DNA of 12,675 nucleotides from Lachnospiraceae bacterium. Lineage in GTDB: Bacteria > Bacillota > Clostridia > Lachnospirales > Lachnospiraceae. Each line of letters begins with the position of its first letter. Position 1 is the first letter of the stretch. The notes beneath the pieces were generated by a model. It worked only from the letters and a program-made list of their open reading frames with translations, was not told where the DNA came from and did not search any database. Below are positions 1-6,512 of the stretch, piece by piece. The stretch is taken from NCBI GenBank assembly GCA_015057205.1, contig SVEW01000015.1, forward strand, positions 677 through 13,351. The letters are read 5' to 3'. The translations under genes and the position numbers were made by a program.

Positions 1-285
1 CGTATTCATACCATTGATGGGGATGTTATTTATGACATCAAACCGGGAACCCAGACGGATACCAGAATTCGTTTGAAGGGTAAAGGTGTACCGTCTTTGC
101 GTAATAGGGACTACCGTGGAGATCATTACGTAACGTTGGTAGTGGATGTACCGACAACGCTTAGCGCAGAGGCTAAGGAAGCACTTAGAGCATTTGATGC
201 GTTGGCAGGAAATACATTGAAAGTATCTTCGGATGGATCTGAGCCGAAAGAGGAAAATAAAAAGAAAAAGAAGAAGTTCTTCTAG
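1..285 (+). CDS. dnaJ: Chaperone protein DnaJ, C-terminal fragment (5' part outside the window)
   Basis: The open frame enters from the left edge and ends at TAG 283-285, giving the last 94 residues. They match the end of DnaJ: the second beta-sandwich substrate-binding domain (GTQTDTRIRLKGKGVPSLR, then RGDHYVTLVVDVP) and the short dimerisation helix (LSAEAKEALRAFDALAG), followed by a lysine-rich tail ending KKKKKKFF. DnaJ is the Hsp40 co-chaperone that passes unfolded clients to DnaK and stimulates its ATPase. The J-domain, Gly/Phe linker and zinc fingers lie outside the window and cannot be checked. A strong terminator follows directly, so dnaJ is the last gene of its transcript here. In many Firmicutes prmA comes next; here prmA appears only at 11805. 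Confidence 0.93.
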   Translation, partial: RIHTIDGDVIYDIKPGTQTDTRIRLKGKGVPSLRNRDYRGDHYVTLVVDVPTTLSAEAKEALRAFDALAGNTLKVSSDGSEPKEENKKKKKKFF

Positions 286-292
286 ACATGTG

Positions 293-322
293 AAAAAGCG
301 GAGCGATTGCTCCGCTTTTTTT
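293..322 (+). terminator. Intrinsic terminator after dnaJ
   Basis: GCGGAGC (298-304) pairs perfectly with GCTCCGC (309-315) around a GATT loop. The flanking A-run (293-297) and T-run (316-322) extend the helix and supply the U-tract. It lies 8 nt after the dnaJ stop and ends the heat-shock transcript. Because it is A- and T-flanked it could work from both sides. Confidence 0.93.
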
Positions 323-357
323 GCATGCGGGAAGTTCTGCTGATGATTTTTTTGTAC

Positions 358-386
358 TTGAAAAAAAGCGTAAATGCTAGTATGAT
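358..386 (+). promoter_or_regulatory. SigA-type promoter for the lipoprotein gene
   Basis: TTGAAA (358-363), a 17-nt spacer and TATGAT (381-386) form a near-consensus housekeeping promoter. Transcription should start near 393, which leaves a very short leader before the AAGGAGG ribosome binding site (394-400) and the ATG at 407. Confidence 0.75.
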
Positions 387-406
387 GAAAGAAAAGGAGG
401 AAAATT

Positions 407-943
407 ATGAAAAAGTTTAGGGGATTTTTGGTTATTTGCCTATGCATTTTGGCGGTATGTTTGGGTGGATGTGCAAGCAAAGAGGAGAAGAATGCGCTGA
501 AACAGGAGTTTTTGGAATGGATGTTTACGGCGGATTATGATAATCGCTTTGATGAGGTTATGGCCCACGAAGATTTAAGTACCGCAACGCAAAAGGTGGA
601 CGAAGTGTACTACGACGGAATGAAGGACAAGATGACAGACAAACTTTATAAGAAATTGGTTAAAAATCGCATGCCATGGTCGTTTGACGAAAAGGCGACT
701 GGAAATGAGATCTTTGTTTCAGGAGTCAAATTTTCCGGAGAGAATTTTACCGTAGGTTTGGGATTGTATTCCGATGATAAAAGCGCAATGGAAGTGCATT
801 ATTTTTCCGGAGTGTTGACGACGGTGGAAGAGGATTCTAAGCTTAAGATTGATGAATTTAAGCTGAATGATGAAGCAGAGTTTTGGAAAGGAATAAAGGA
901 AATGATTGCGTGGAAGGAAGAACACAGCAATCATACAAAATGA
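407..943 (+). CDS. Putative lipoprotein of unknown function
   Basis: This encodes a 178-residue protein preceded by AAGGAGG six bases before the ATG. The N-terminus is a textbook type II signal peptide: positive MKKFRG, a hydrophobic core (residues 7-18), and a lipobox LGGC with the lipidated Cys at residue 22. The mature protein should therefore be anchored to the outer face of the cell membrane. The remaining ~155 residues are charged, with helical stretches (26-70) followed by an alternating region (about 105-160) that could be a small alpha+beta fold. I do not recognise the family. It is monocistronic by position: a terminator and its own promoter lie upstream, and a separate promoter for the next gene starts at its stop codon. 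No function is assigned. Confidence 0.82.
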   Translation: MKKFRGFLVICLCILAVCLGGCASKEEKNALKQEFLEWMFTADYDNRFDEVMAHEDLSTATQKVDEVYYDGMKDKMTDKLYKKLVKNRMPWSFDEKATGNEIFVSGVKFSGENFTVGLGLYSDDKSAMEVHYFSGVLTTVEEDSKLKIDEFKLNDEAEFWKGIKEMIAWKEEHSNHTK

Positions 944-948
944 TTTCC

Positions 949-977
949 TTGCAATTGAACACTAGATGTTGTATACT
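949..977 (+). promoter_or_regulatory. Promoter for the coiled-coil/J-domain gene
   Basis: TTGCAA (949-954), a 17-nt spacer and TATACT (972-977) begin six bases after the lipoprotein stop codon. The expected transcription start is about 984, giving an untranslated leader of roughly 78 nt. This placement decides the start of the next gene, because an in-frame ATG at 966 lies upstream of the transcription start. Confidence 0.7.
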
Positions 978-1061
978 ATTCTTGAGTTGAGACACAATAA
1001 GTACAGGAATGTACGCGTTAGGCACCAGTTTTGTAGGAATGCGAAAGTTGTAGGTGAGAAC

Positions 1062-1571
1062 ATGGACCAACTAGTATATTCGGCTGAGAAAGAACAAGAA
1101 GTTCTTCATCAGTGGCTGTTTCAGGATGCTGTTGAATTCGAGAAAGAGAAGGAAGAATTGAAACAGGAGCGACGTGAACTTGAGAAAGAGCGTCGTCAGT
1201 TAGAATGGGATAAGGAAGACTTTAGTAGAAAAGTAGCCTTGGAAGAACAGAAGCAAGAGAGAGAAAAACGGTTATTTGACATGAAATGGAAGTTGCTTGA
1301 GAAGGAAGCAGCGAATCTGGCAAAGGAGCGCGATGAGTTTAATTACAAGGTTCGCGAATTTGAAACATCCATTTTACAGGATTCTGCAATTACGGATAAG
1401 GAGTGTAGCTTACTGTTCCGTGGTGTAACCAACGAATTAGCGCTCAAGAAGCGTTACAAAGACCTGATGAAAATATACCATCCGGATAACATAGCCGGTG
1501 ACACAAAGATAGTACAGGAAATAAGCAAGCAATACGAAGAAATGCAGACACAATTTCGTTCAAGATATTAG
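1062..1571 (+). CDS. Coiled-coil protein with C-terminal J-domain-like (HPD) segment
   Basis: Starting at ATG 1062 (AGGTGAG just upstream) the protein has 169 residues. An in-frame ATG at 966 was rejected because it precedes the predicted transcription start and the added residues look non-coding. Residues about 20-105 are an almost unbroken run of Glu, Lys, Arg and Gln with heptad-like leucines, so a long coiled coil is expected. From about 113 onward the sequence resembles the second half of a J-domain: helix II (KKRYKDLMKIY), the loop HPDN with the key HPD at 140-142, and helix III (VQEISKQYEEMQTQF). The HPD tripeptide is what J-proteins use to stimulate DnaK. There is no signal peptide, membrane segment, Gly/Phe region or zinc finger, so it is not DnaJ itself. 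The inferred role is a cytosolic J-protein bringing DnaK to a coiled-coil partner; the partner is unknown. It is followed by its own terminator. Confidence 0.82.
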   Translation: MDQLVYSAEKEQEVLHQWLFQDAVEFEKEKEELKQERRELEKERRQLEWDKEDFSRKVALEEQKQEREKRLFDMKWKLLEKEAANLAKERDEFNYKVREFETSILQDSAITDKECSLLFRGVTNELALKKRYKDLMKIYHPDNIAGDTKIVQEISKQYEEMQTQFRSRY

Positions 1572-1581
1572 CAAGAACACG

Positions 1582-1609
1582 AGAAGAGTTTCGAAAGAAA
1601 CTCTTTTTT
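1582..1609 (+). terminator. Intrinsic terminator after the coiled-coil/J-domain gene
   Basis: AGAGTTTC (1585-1592) pairs with GAAACTCT (1597-1604) across a GAAA tetraloop (1593-1596), followed by a run of five T. It lies about 10 nt after the stop codon. Confidence 0.88.
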
Positions 1610-1640
1610 ACTTCTATATGGACAAGTATTGTTTACAGGA

Positions 1641-1746
1641 TGGTATAAAAGGCATGTATCATACACCATTAGGTTACTTCTTCTTCAAATATTGTTCTAA
1701 ATAATAGGACGTAGAAAGGAGGCTGGCAAACTGTCAGTCTCTTTTC
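1641..1746 (+). ncRNA. Candidate small structured RNA or leader with terminator-like hairpin
   Basis: The gap between the terminator at 1609 and the GGDEF gene holds no credible gene but is not featureless. An extended -10-like TGGTATAAA lies at 1641-1649, with no good -35. Downstream, GTTCT (1694-1698) pairs with AGGAC (1706-1710). A 14-bp hairpin then forms between 1715-1728 and 1732-1745 around a 3-nt loop. Three of its pairs are G-U and work only in RNA copied from this strand, so the helix is strand-specific. It ends in UUUU. This could be a short RNA of about 90 nt or an attenuator in the leader of the cyclase gene. I recognise no known RNA family, and no c-di-GMP aptamer motif is visible. 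Confidence 0.3.
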
Positions 1747-1795
1747 GTGCATATAGCTTTTTCATGGAAGATTCACTTCTTTTTCGTAATTGGTA

Positions 1796-1804
1796 TGCTA
1801 TAAT
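1796..1804 (+). promoter_or_regulatory. Extended -10 promoter for the GGDEF gene
   Basis: TGCTATAAT (1796-1804) is a perfect extended -10 element (TGnTATAAT). No good -35 hexamer sits at the expected distance, as is usual for this promoter class. Transcription should begin near 1811, followed by AAAGGAG (1823-1829) seven bases before the ATG. Confidence 0.65.
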
Positions 1805-1836
1805 GAACCTAACAAATCGTTTAAAGGAGTGGCCTT

Positions 1837-3249
1837 ATGAACGGAATGCAGAGCATTGAAAAAAAATGGAAGTCTTTGTCAATAAAGCTTCCCGTTTTGT
1901 ATACGGCAAGTACGATTTTGATTGTGGTTATAGTACTTGTTAGTGTGTACTTTCAGTTTGAACACCAGATGGTTCGTGAATATGAGAAAATGGCTAAAGG
2001 TGTGACAGGTCTTATGGCCAGGGAGATTAATCCGGATAAGGTAGACGACTATATAGAAAAGAATTTTGTCATGAAAGAATATCGGGATATTCGTAGCTAC
2101 TATCGTGCGTTAGAAAAGAGCTATCCGGAGATTGTGTACATGTACGTGTACCATTTTGAAGAAGAAGGTGGACGTGTAATTTTCGACTTAGACGATTTGG
2201 ATGGGACAGGATTAGGAGACGCCCCGGGAACGATTTATCCCTATGATCCGGCCTATGTACCCTACAAAGATGACTTGATGAATGGAAAAGATGTGCCGGC
2301 ACAGTCGGATGTTACAAAATATGGGTATTTGCTGACTTATATGTTACCGGTTTTTGATGATGATGGTGTTTATAAATGTCATGTGTGTGCCGATTTTTCT
2401 ATGGATAAAATGCACACGGCAAATGTGAACTTCCTACTTCGAATCGCAGCAGTGTTAATCGCTGTAGTGTCCGCAATATTGGTGATGGGTATCCGTGCCA
2501 TGAGGAAAAACATTACCGGACCGTTGAATCGTATGTCAAAATGCACGGAGTCATTTAAGTATAATACGGAAGAGGATCGCCTAAATAATATTCATATGAT
2601 GGAGGAATTAAATGTTCCTAATCGAAATGAGATAGGGCGATTGTATGAGATTTTTACTTCCACGTTGAAAGAGAGCCATTATTACATGACCAATTTCAGC
2701 CGTGCGAAGAATGATATGGAAACAACAGCTGCAGCACTGGATGAAATGAGTGCAAGTGCTATGCGAGATGCTTTGACTCATGTAGGAAGTAAACTTGCTT
2801 ATGAAAATAAGACTCAGGAGCTGGTGGAAGAGATTCAACAGAAAAAAGCCAAGTTTGCTATTGTAATGGTGGATGCAAATAATCTGAAGTATGTAAACGA
2901 TACCTTCGGTCATAAGGAAGGAGATAGTTATATTCAGGGATGTTGCAAAATCGTTTGCGATGTGTATAAGCACTCACCGGTATTTCGTGTTGGCGGCGAT
3001 GAGTTTGTGGCTATTTTGCGCGGAGAAGATTACGATAATCGTGAAGCGCGTCTGTCGCAGGCACGCGTAACCTTTATGGAGACTTTTTTACAAAAAGATA
3101 AAGAAATGTGGGAACGCTATTCTGCCTCTGTGGGTATGGCGATTTTCGAGCCGGGAGATGTCAGCGTGGAGGATGTTTTTAAACGGGCAGATGCAGCAAT
3201 GTATGATTATAAAGTGGAATTTAAGAAAAAATACGGAAGCTATCGCTAA
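1837..3249 (+). CDS. Membrane-bound diguanylate cyclase (sensor - HAMP - GGDEF)
   Basis: This 470-residue protein makes the second messenger c-di-GMP from two GTP. The domain order is transmembrane helix 1 (about 18-40), an extracytoplasmic sensor (about 42-198), transmembrane helix 2 (199-219), a HAMP-like linker (about 220-280) and a C-terminal GGDEF domain (about 305-465). The sensor resembles Cache domains, with the ending YGYLLTYMLPVFDDDG typical of that fold. The catalytic loop RVGGDEF is intact (GGDEF 386-390). The metal-binding Asp in VMVDANNLK (D346) and the FGH motif (358-360) are present, so it should be active. The product-inhibition I-site (RxxD ending six residues before GGDEF) is replaced by YKHS. 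The entry motif reads DALTHVGSK rather than DxLTgLxNR. The gene is monocistronic, with an extended -10 promoter and a terminator overlapping its stop codon. The signal sensed is unknown. Confidence 0.9.
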   Translation: MNGMQSIEKKWKSLSIKLPVLYTASTILIVVIVLVSVYFQFEHQMVREYEKMAKGVTGLMAREINPDKVDDYIEKNFVMKEYRDIRSYYRALEKSYPEIVYMYVYHFEEEGGRVIFDLDDLDGTGLGDAPGTIYPYDPAYVPYKDDLMNGKDVPAQSDVTKYGYLLTYMLPVFDDDGVYKCHVCADFSMDKMHTANVNFLLRIAAVLIAVVSAILVMGIRAMRKNITGPLNRMSKCTESFKYNTEEDRLNNIHMMEELNVPNRNEIGRLYEIFTSTLKESHYYMTNFSRAKNDMETTAAALDEMSASAMRDALTHVGSKLAYENKTQELVEEIQQKKAKFAIVMVDANNLKYVNDTFGHKEGDSYIQGCCKIVCDVYKHSPVFRVGGDEFVAILRGEDYDNREARLSQARVTFMETFLQKDKEMWERYSASVGMAIFEPGDVSVEDVFKRADAAMYDYKVEFKKKYGSYR

Positions 3250-3262
3250 GGCGGTAGCTTTT
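3237..3262 (+). terminator. Terminator hairpin overlapping the GGDEF stop codon
   Basis: AAGCTATCGC (3237-3246) pairs with GCGGTAGCTT (3251-3260), with one U-G pair and the loop TAAG. The left arm is the last codons of the gene and the loop contains the stop codon. The T-run is short (TTTT, then CCCTTA), so termination may be partial. The next promoter starts only 14 bases downstream. Confidence 0.65.
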
Positions 3263-3275
3263 CCCTTATAGTTAG

Positions 3276-3284
3276 TGGTATAAT
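3276..3284 (+). promoter_or_regulatory. Extended -10 promoter for the DUF402/GNAT/EamA genes
   Basis: TGGTATAAT (3276-3284) is a consensus extended -10 with only a weak -35 region. It predicts a start near 3291 and a leader of about 20 nt carrying GGAGG (3300-3304) seven bases before the ATG at 3312. Confidence 0.6.
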
Positions 3285-3311
3285 TGGAGTTAAGAGAATG
3301 GAGGAAGGCAC

Positions 3312-3869
3312 ATGAAGACAAAATGCATGACGCGTTCCGACTGGAAACGGGTATATCGAAAACGATTTTATATTGAAGATTACCAGCATATGGGGAAACG
3401 CGGTAAAATTGCGCTTTTTCGCATAGAGGATTTGCGTGCGCCTTTGTTTATTTCATACGGGGGAAACCGTATTAAGCTGGCGGATGTGGGCTACAGTTGG
3501 CTGCAAATTGCATTTGAAAATGAGTTTTTCTGGGTGACCGCCATGTTCGACGAGAGGAACCTGTTAAAGGAAATATATGTGGACATGACGGATGGCAATG
3601 TGATTGATGTGGAGGATCCGTATTTTCGGGACATGTATTTGGACTATGTTATTTTGGATGACGAGGTGCTTGAACTGGATATGGATGAGCTGGAAGAAGC
3701 TTACGATTACGGAGATGTGACAAGAGAGCAGTATATTAAGACTTTGATGGAAGGGGAACGTGTGCTGGGATTTTTGACGGCACATGCGCAGGATGTAAAA
3801 GAGCTGGTTGTTCGGGAACAAAGGAGAATGGATAAATGGATTTTATCAGGCCAAGGGAAGATTATATAG
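3312..3869 (+). CDS. DUF402 family protein (FomD-like barrel, putative nucleotide phosphatase)
   Basis: This 185-residue protein matches DUF402. After a short N-terminal extension comes a beta-barrel (about 40-95), then the family signature of acidic blocks: KEIYVDMTDGNVIDVEDPYF, YLDYVILDDEVLELDMDELEEA (about 110-130) and a C-terminal helix containing GERVLGFL. The clustered aspartates fit metal and nucleotide binding. Characterised relatives include FomD of fosfomycin synthesis and nucleoside tri/diphosphatases of Bacillus and Staphylococcus, so a cytosolic nucleotide phosphatase is the best guess, but substrate cannot be read from the sequence. It is the first gene of a likely three-gene operon; its last 34 bases overlap the next gene in another frame, implying translational coupling. 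Confidence 0.8.
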   Translation: MKTKCMTRSDWKRVYRKRFYIEDYQHMGKRGKIALFRIEDLRAPLFISYGGNRIKLADVGYSWLQIAFENEFFWVTAMFDERNLLKEIYVDMTDGNVIDVEDPYFRDMYLDYVILDDEVLELDMDELEEAYDYGDVTREQYIKTLMEGERVLGFLTAHAQDVKELVVREQRRMDKWILSGQGKII

Positions 3870-4342
3870 AGTCTTACAGGGACGCTATTTTAGAGGATCT
3901 TATGTATCGTGCCCACGGTGAACGACTTTTTGCAGATCCGGATAGGGTGGTAGAATTAGCAAAGCAATTTGAAGAAGGGAATTTTCTGCCGGAAGGATAC
4001 GTGAAACAGACCACCTTCTGGTTGGTGGAGGACGGACGATTCCTTGGAGAAATTGGTGTGCGGCACGCTCTGACGCCTGCGCTTTTGCAATATGGAGGGA
4101 ACATCGGTTACGAAGTACGATATTCTGAGTGGGGAAAGGGTTATGGTACAAAAATGCTTTCTTTGGCGCTTGCGTATTGCAAGGAAGTGCTTAAGTTAGA
4201 TAAGGTTCTGATTACCTGCGATGATGATAATTACGCTTCGGCACGGGTCATTGAAAAAAATGGTGGCGTACTGGAAAATAAGGTTATCAATCATTTGGAG
4301 AGGGGAACGGTAACCACGAGACGTTATTTTATTACACTATGA
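3836..4342 (+). CDS. GNAT family N-acetyltransferase (COG3981-like)
   Basis: This 168-residue protein has the GNAT acetyl-CoA-binding core. The strand GGNIGYEVRYSEWGKGYG (about 87-104) carries the pyrophosphate-binding loop (GKGYG), followed by the helix TKMLSLALAYCKEVL and then TCDDDNYASARVIEKNGG (about 127-144), which is motif B. The N-terminus (IRPREDYIESYRDAILED) and overall layout resemble the COG3981 group of predicted acetyltransferases. The acceptor is unknown: small amine, antibiotic or peptide are all possible. The start at 3836 is set by AAGGAG (3821-3826) nine bases upstream and lies inside the end of the DUF402 gene. The transporter gene follows after 20 bases. Confidence 0.85.
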   Translation: MDFIRPREDYIESYRDAILEDLMYRAHGERLFADPDRVVELAKQFEEGNFLPEGYVKQTTFWLVEDGRFLGEIGVRHALTPALLQYGGNIGYEVRYSEWGKGYGTKMLSLALAYCKEVLKLDKVLITCDDDNYASARVIEKNGGVLENKVINHLERGTVTTRRYFITL

Positions 4343-4362
4343 GAAAGTGAAGGTACAAAAGG

Positions 4363-5235
4363 ATGGAGAAGAGACTCAATTCAACGAAGTATGTAATGCT
4401 TCAGGTAGTGGCGGCGGCATTTTTGTCCAGTAATGGTATCTGGGTGAGGTTTAGTTCTTTGGGACTTCTGAATACAGGGTTCTACAGGATGGTATTTGCA
4501 ATTATTTTTTTGCTTCCTATGGCGTGGAAGGATATTCCGGCACTTAAGAAGAAAGACTGGCTGATTCTGTTTTTTGCAGGAGCATTTCTAGCGGGTGATA
4601 TCGCTGTATTTAATTATTCCATGACAAGAACCAGTCTGGCGAATGCCAATTTGCTGGTAAATATGACGCCGTTTGTGATTTTACCGGTATCGTATTTCCT
4701 GTTTAAGGAGAAAATTCCGAAATTTTTCTTTGTAGGAGCCCTGGTGGCCATTACCGGCGTTGTCATATTGATCTGTGGAAAAGCGGCACCCACCAGCATG
4801 AATTATCAAGGAGATTTGCTGGCGTTTGTTGCCATGTTTTTCTACGCAGTATATATTCTGATTACCTACCGTATGCGCGACCGATTGCCGGGAAATGCCA
4901 TTATGTTTGGGTGTACCGTGTCGGCCTGCCTGGTATTGTTTGTTATCGCCGGTATCGGAGAGGGGAATCAGATTCCAACGACCTGGCATCAATTCTGGCC
5001 ACTACTGTGTCTTGGTATATGCCAGCAGGCCATTGGACAGGGGCTGTTTGTACATTGTCAGGGAAAACTAAGTGTGAACCTGACATCCATTATTGCCCTG
5101 TCTCAGCCGGCCATTGCAGCAGTGTATTCCTTTCTCATATTTGGAGAAAAGCTCAGTGCAGTGGAGATTTTAGGTATTGTGGTTGTGGTAATTGGTATTT
5201 TTCTTGTGAAAATGCAGTATCAAAAGAAGTCGTAG
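4363..5235 (+). CDS. EamA/DMT-superfamily transporter
   Basis: This 290-residue integral membrane protein has about ten hydrophobic helices arranged as two EamA repeats (about 10-137 and 148-283). Each repeat ends with the typical segment: NLLVNMTPFVILPVSYFLFKEK in the first and TSIIALSQPAIAAVYSFLIFGEK in the second. Members of the drug/metabolite transporter superfamily exchange or export amino acids, nucleotides, sugars or drugs. The substrate cannot be predicted. The ribosome binding site is modest (GTGAAGG, nine bases upstream). As third gene of the 3312-5235 run it is probably cotranscribed with the DUF402 and GNAT genes. Its last 83 bases overlap the 3' end of the PucR-type regulator on the opposite strand, and no terminator is visible between them. 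Confidence 0.9.
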   Translation: MEKRLNSTKYVMLQVVAAAFLSSNGIWVRFSSLGLLNTGFYRMVFAIIFLLPMAWKDIPALKKKDWLILFFAGAFLAGDIAVFNYSMTRTSLANANLLVNMTPFVILPVSYFLFKEKIPKFFFVGALVAITGVVILICGKAAPTSMNYQGDLLAFVAMFFYAVYILITYRMRDRLPGNAIMFGCTVSACLVLFVIAGIGEGNQIPTTWHQFWPLLCLGICQQAIGQGLFVHCQGKLSVNLTSIIALSQPAIAAVYSFLIFGEKLSAVEILGIVVVVIGIFLVKMQYQKKS

Positions 5236-6424
5236 GTGCGAGTGCCAGAGCATCCATAATGTGGAAGGAGCACTCTAACCGGAATCGTTCTTCGTACTGA
5301 TTCCAATCAATATGTGTCAGCTCGCGGATGCGGGAGAGGCGATAGTTCATGGTGTTACGATGAATGAACAACGCTTCAGCAGCGTCCGCAATGCTGAGGT
5401 TACATTCAATAAAAGCACGCAAGGTTTCCAGTAAACCGGTGTGCTTTTCTTTGTCGTGTGCTTTCAGAAGGCGAATACAAGGATGCAGATTGTCTTCTAA
5501 AAGAGCCGGGTCAGGACATTCGTTAATGAGATGGCTAAAAACAAAATCCTCGTAGCGGCAAACAACCGGTGAGCCTTCGCTTTTACATTGTATACAAAAG
5601 CGGCAGGTTCGTAAGGTTAATTTCAAGGCCCGTGGAAGATGGGGAAGGTCGGTCATAAGCGGACCGATTCCTACTTGTACAAAAAGCTTTCGAAATTCAG
5701 TGTTTGGTTGAAAGTCAATGGTTTGGTAGCTATCTTCAGGAAGGATGCAAACATAATAATCATCCTTAGAAGAAACAGGATAGCCATTGGAAAATTGATG
5801 AAGTAAGCGTAAGATGTACCCTTCCTCCACATCTTCCTCCGGATTTCCAATAAAAACCAAACAACGGCTTCGTTCCGGAAAAGATAATCCCGAGGCGTCT
5901 AAGCGTTCTTTGGCGTGAACTGCATTTCCGGTTTCTAAGTATTCGTAAAGAATGGATTCTGCCACATTGCCAAACAGACGGTCAAATCCGGGGGTTTGCC
6001 GTAAGCAAAAGCCGGTAATTTCGCTAAAGTGTGGCAGAAGTGAAAAATGTTCTTCTGTTAAACCTTTCAAATTATCCAGTAAAAGGACATAGCCTATACA
6101 AATTCCTTCGTGTAAAATTGCAGAAACAATTTTATTTTCTTCCGATTGCCCACAATTAACCGGGAAGGGGGTAGTAGTCTTGTGCCGGCTTAAATCCGGC
6201 GCAATTTTGCGTACCTCTTTAACAAATTCATAGCTGCAAAATCCCTGCGCAATGTTACGAAGCCAAATGGCATCGGTTATGGGAATGCTTTTTGAATAGG
6301 ACAAAATCTGAAAACCGGTGTCCGTTATAACAATAGAACGATTAGCAATGCAGGCCATTTCATTAATGAGTGCGTCTAATGTGTCACCTCGTAGGGCGCT
6401 TTGGTAAAGAGCTAAAATATCCAT
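5153..6424 (-). CDS. PucR/CdaR-family transcriptional regulator
   Basis: This 423-residue regulator starts at the ATG complementary to 6422-6424, with AAGGAGG four bases upstream; a longer in-frame start at 6451 has no such site. The C-terminal part carries the PucR-type helix-turn-helix (about 338-369: NLSIADAAEALFIHRNTMNYRLSRI), whose HRNTMNYRL core is diagnostic. The N-terminal ~300 residues look like the signal-sensing domain of this family (RSIVITDTGFQILSYSK, then a CdaR GGDEF-like middle region). Members usually activate catabolic genes in response to a small metabolite. It is divergent from the ene-reductase operon, so that operon is the likely target. The last ~27 residues are encoded over the end of the EamA gene and look like a non-homologous tail. 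Confidence 0.88.
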   Translation of the reverse strand: MDILALYQSALRGDTLDALINEMACIANRSIVITDTGFQILSYSKSIPITDAIWLRNIAQGFCSYEFVKEVRKIAPDLSRHKTTTPFPVNCGQSEENKIVSAILHEGICIGYVLLLDNLKGLTEEHFSLLPHFSEITGFCLRQTPGFDRLFGNVAESILYEYLETGNAVHAKERLDASGLSFPERSRCLVFIGNPEEDVEEGYILRLLHQFSNGYPVSSKDDYYVCILPEDSYQTIDFQPNTEFRKLFVQVGIGPLMTDLPHLPRALKLTLRTCRFCIQCKSEGSPVVCRYEDFVFSHLINECPDPALLEDNLHPCIRLLKAHDKEKHTGLLETLRAFIECNLSIADAAEALFIHRNTMNYRLSRIRELTHIDWNQYEERFRLECSFHIMDALALAPTTSFDTAFSQEKYQLPQPQYLKSPLH

Positions 6425-6433
6425 GAAACCTCC

Positions 6434-6452
6434 TTTGTGCGTGGTGCACAAA
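6434..6452. promoter_or_regulatory. Inverted repeat at the regulator gene start (operator or leader hairpin)
   Basis: TTTGTGC (6434-6440) and GCACAAA (6446-6452) form a perfect 7-bp inverted repeat around GTGGT. Read on the minus strand it begins right after the regulator's -10 box and ends directly against the GGAGG site. It could be an operator for self-repression or an mRNA hairpin controlling translation. It resembles a Rex site (TTGTG...CACAA), but the spacing is one base short. Confidence 0.55.
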
Positions 6453-6481
6453 ACTATAAAGTGTGAATTGTCTGACGTAAA
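6453..6481 (-). promoter_or_regulatory. Promoter of the PucR-type regulator
   Basis: On the minus strand, TTTACG (complement of 6476-6481), a 17-nt spacer and TATAGT (complement of 6453-6458) fit a housekeeping promoter. The predicted start falls inside the inverted repeat at 6434-6452, about 20 nt before the ATG. Confidence 0.5.
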
Positions 6482-6483
6482 TA

Positions 6484-6512
6484 TTGTATTCGTTGCAATT
6501 ATCTACAATAAT
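6484..6512 (+). promoter_or_regulatory. Promoter region of the ene-reductase operon, with nested repeats
   Basis: TTGTAT (6484-6489), a 17-nt spacer and AATAAT (6507-6512) are the best promoter match, predicting a start near 6519. The region carries symmetric elements suitable for a regulator: TATCT (6500-6504) with AGATA (6515-6519), centred on the -10, and ATTGTATTCGTTGCAAT (6483-6499), ATTG/CAAT-ended, over the -35. In the leader, GCAAG (6534-6538) and CTTGC (6543-6547) form a small hairpin with a GCAA loop just before the ribosome binding site. Confidence 0.4.

Noticed and set aside
966..1061. Upstream in-frame start for the coiled-coil/J-domain gene
   Set aside because: The ATG overlaps the promoter (-10 at 972-977), so it would not be transcribed. 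ATG 1062 has a ribosome binding site and begins where the protein-like sequence starts.
1747..1803. Short GTG-initiated frame (18 codons) after the 1715-1745 hairpin
   Set aside because: The GGAGG sequence upstream is too far away and sits within the hairpin; no protein-like features.
1572..1836. c-di-GMP riboswitch before the diguanylate cyclase gene
   Set aside because: Looked for because of the downstream gene, but the conserved aptamer core sequences are not visible.
4911..5300. A 129-codon plus-strand frame over the end of the transporter gene
   Set aside because: It overlaps the conserved second EamA repeat in another frame and encodes no recognisable features.
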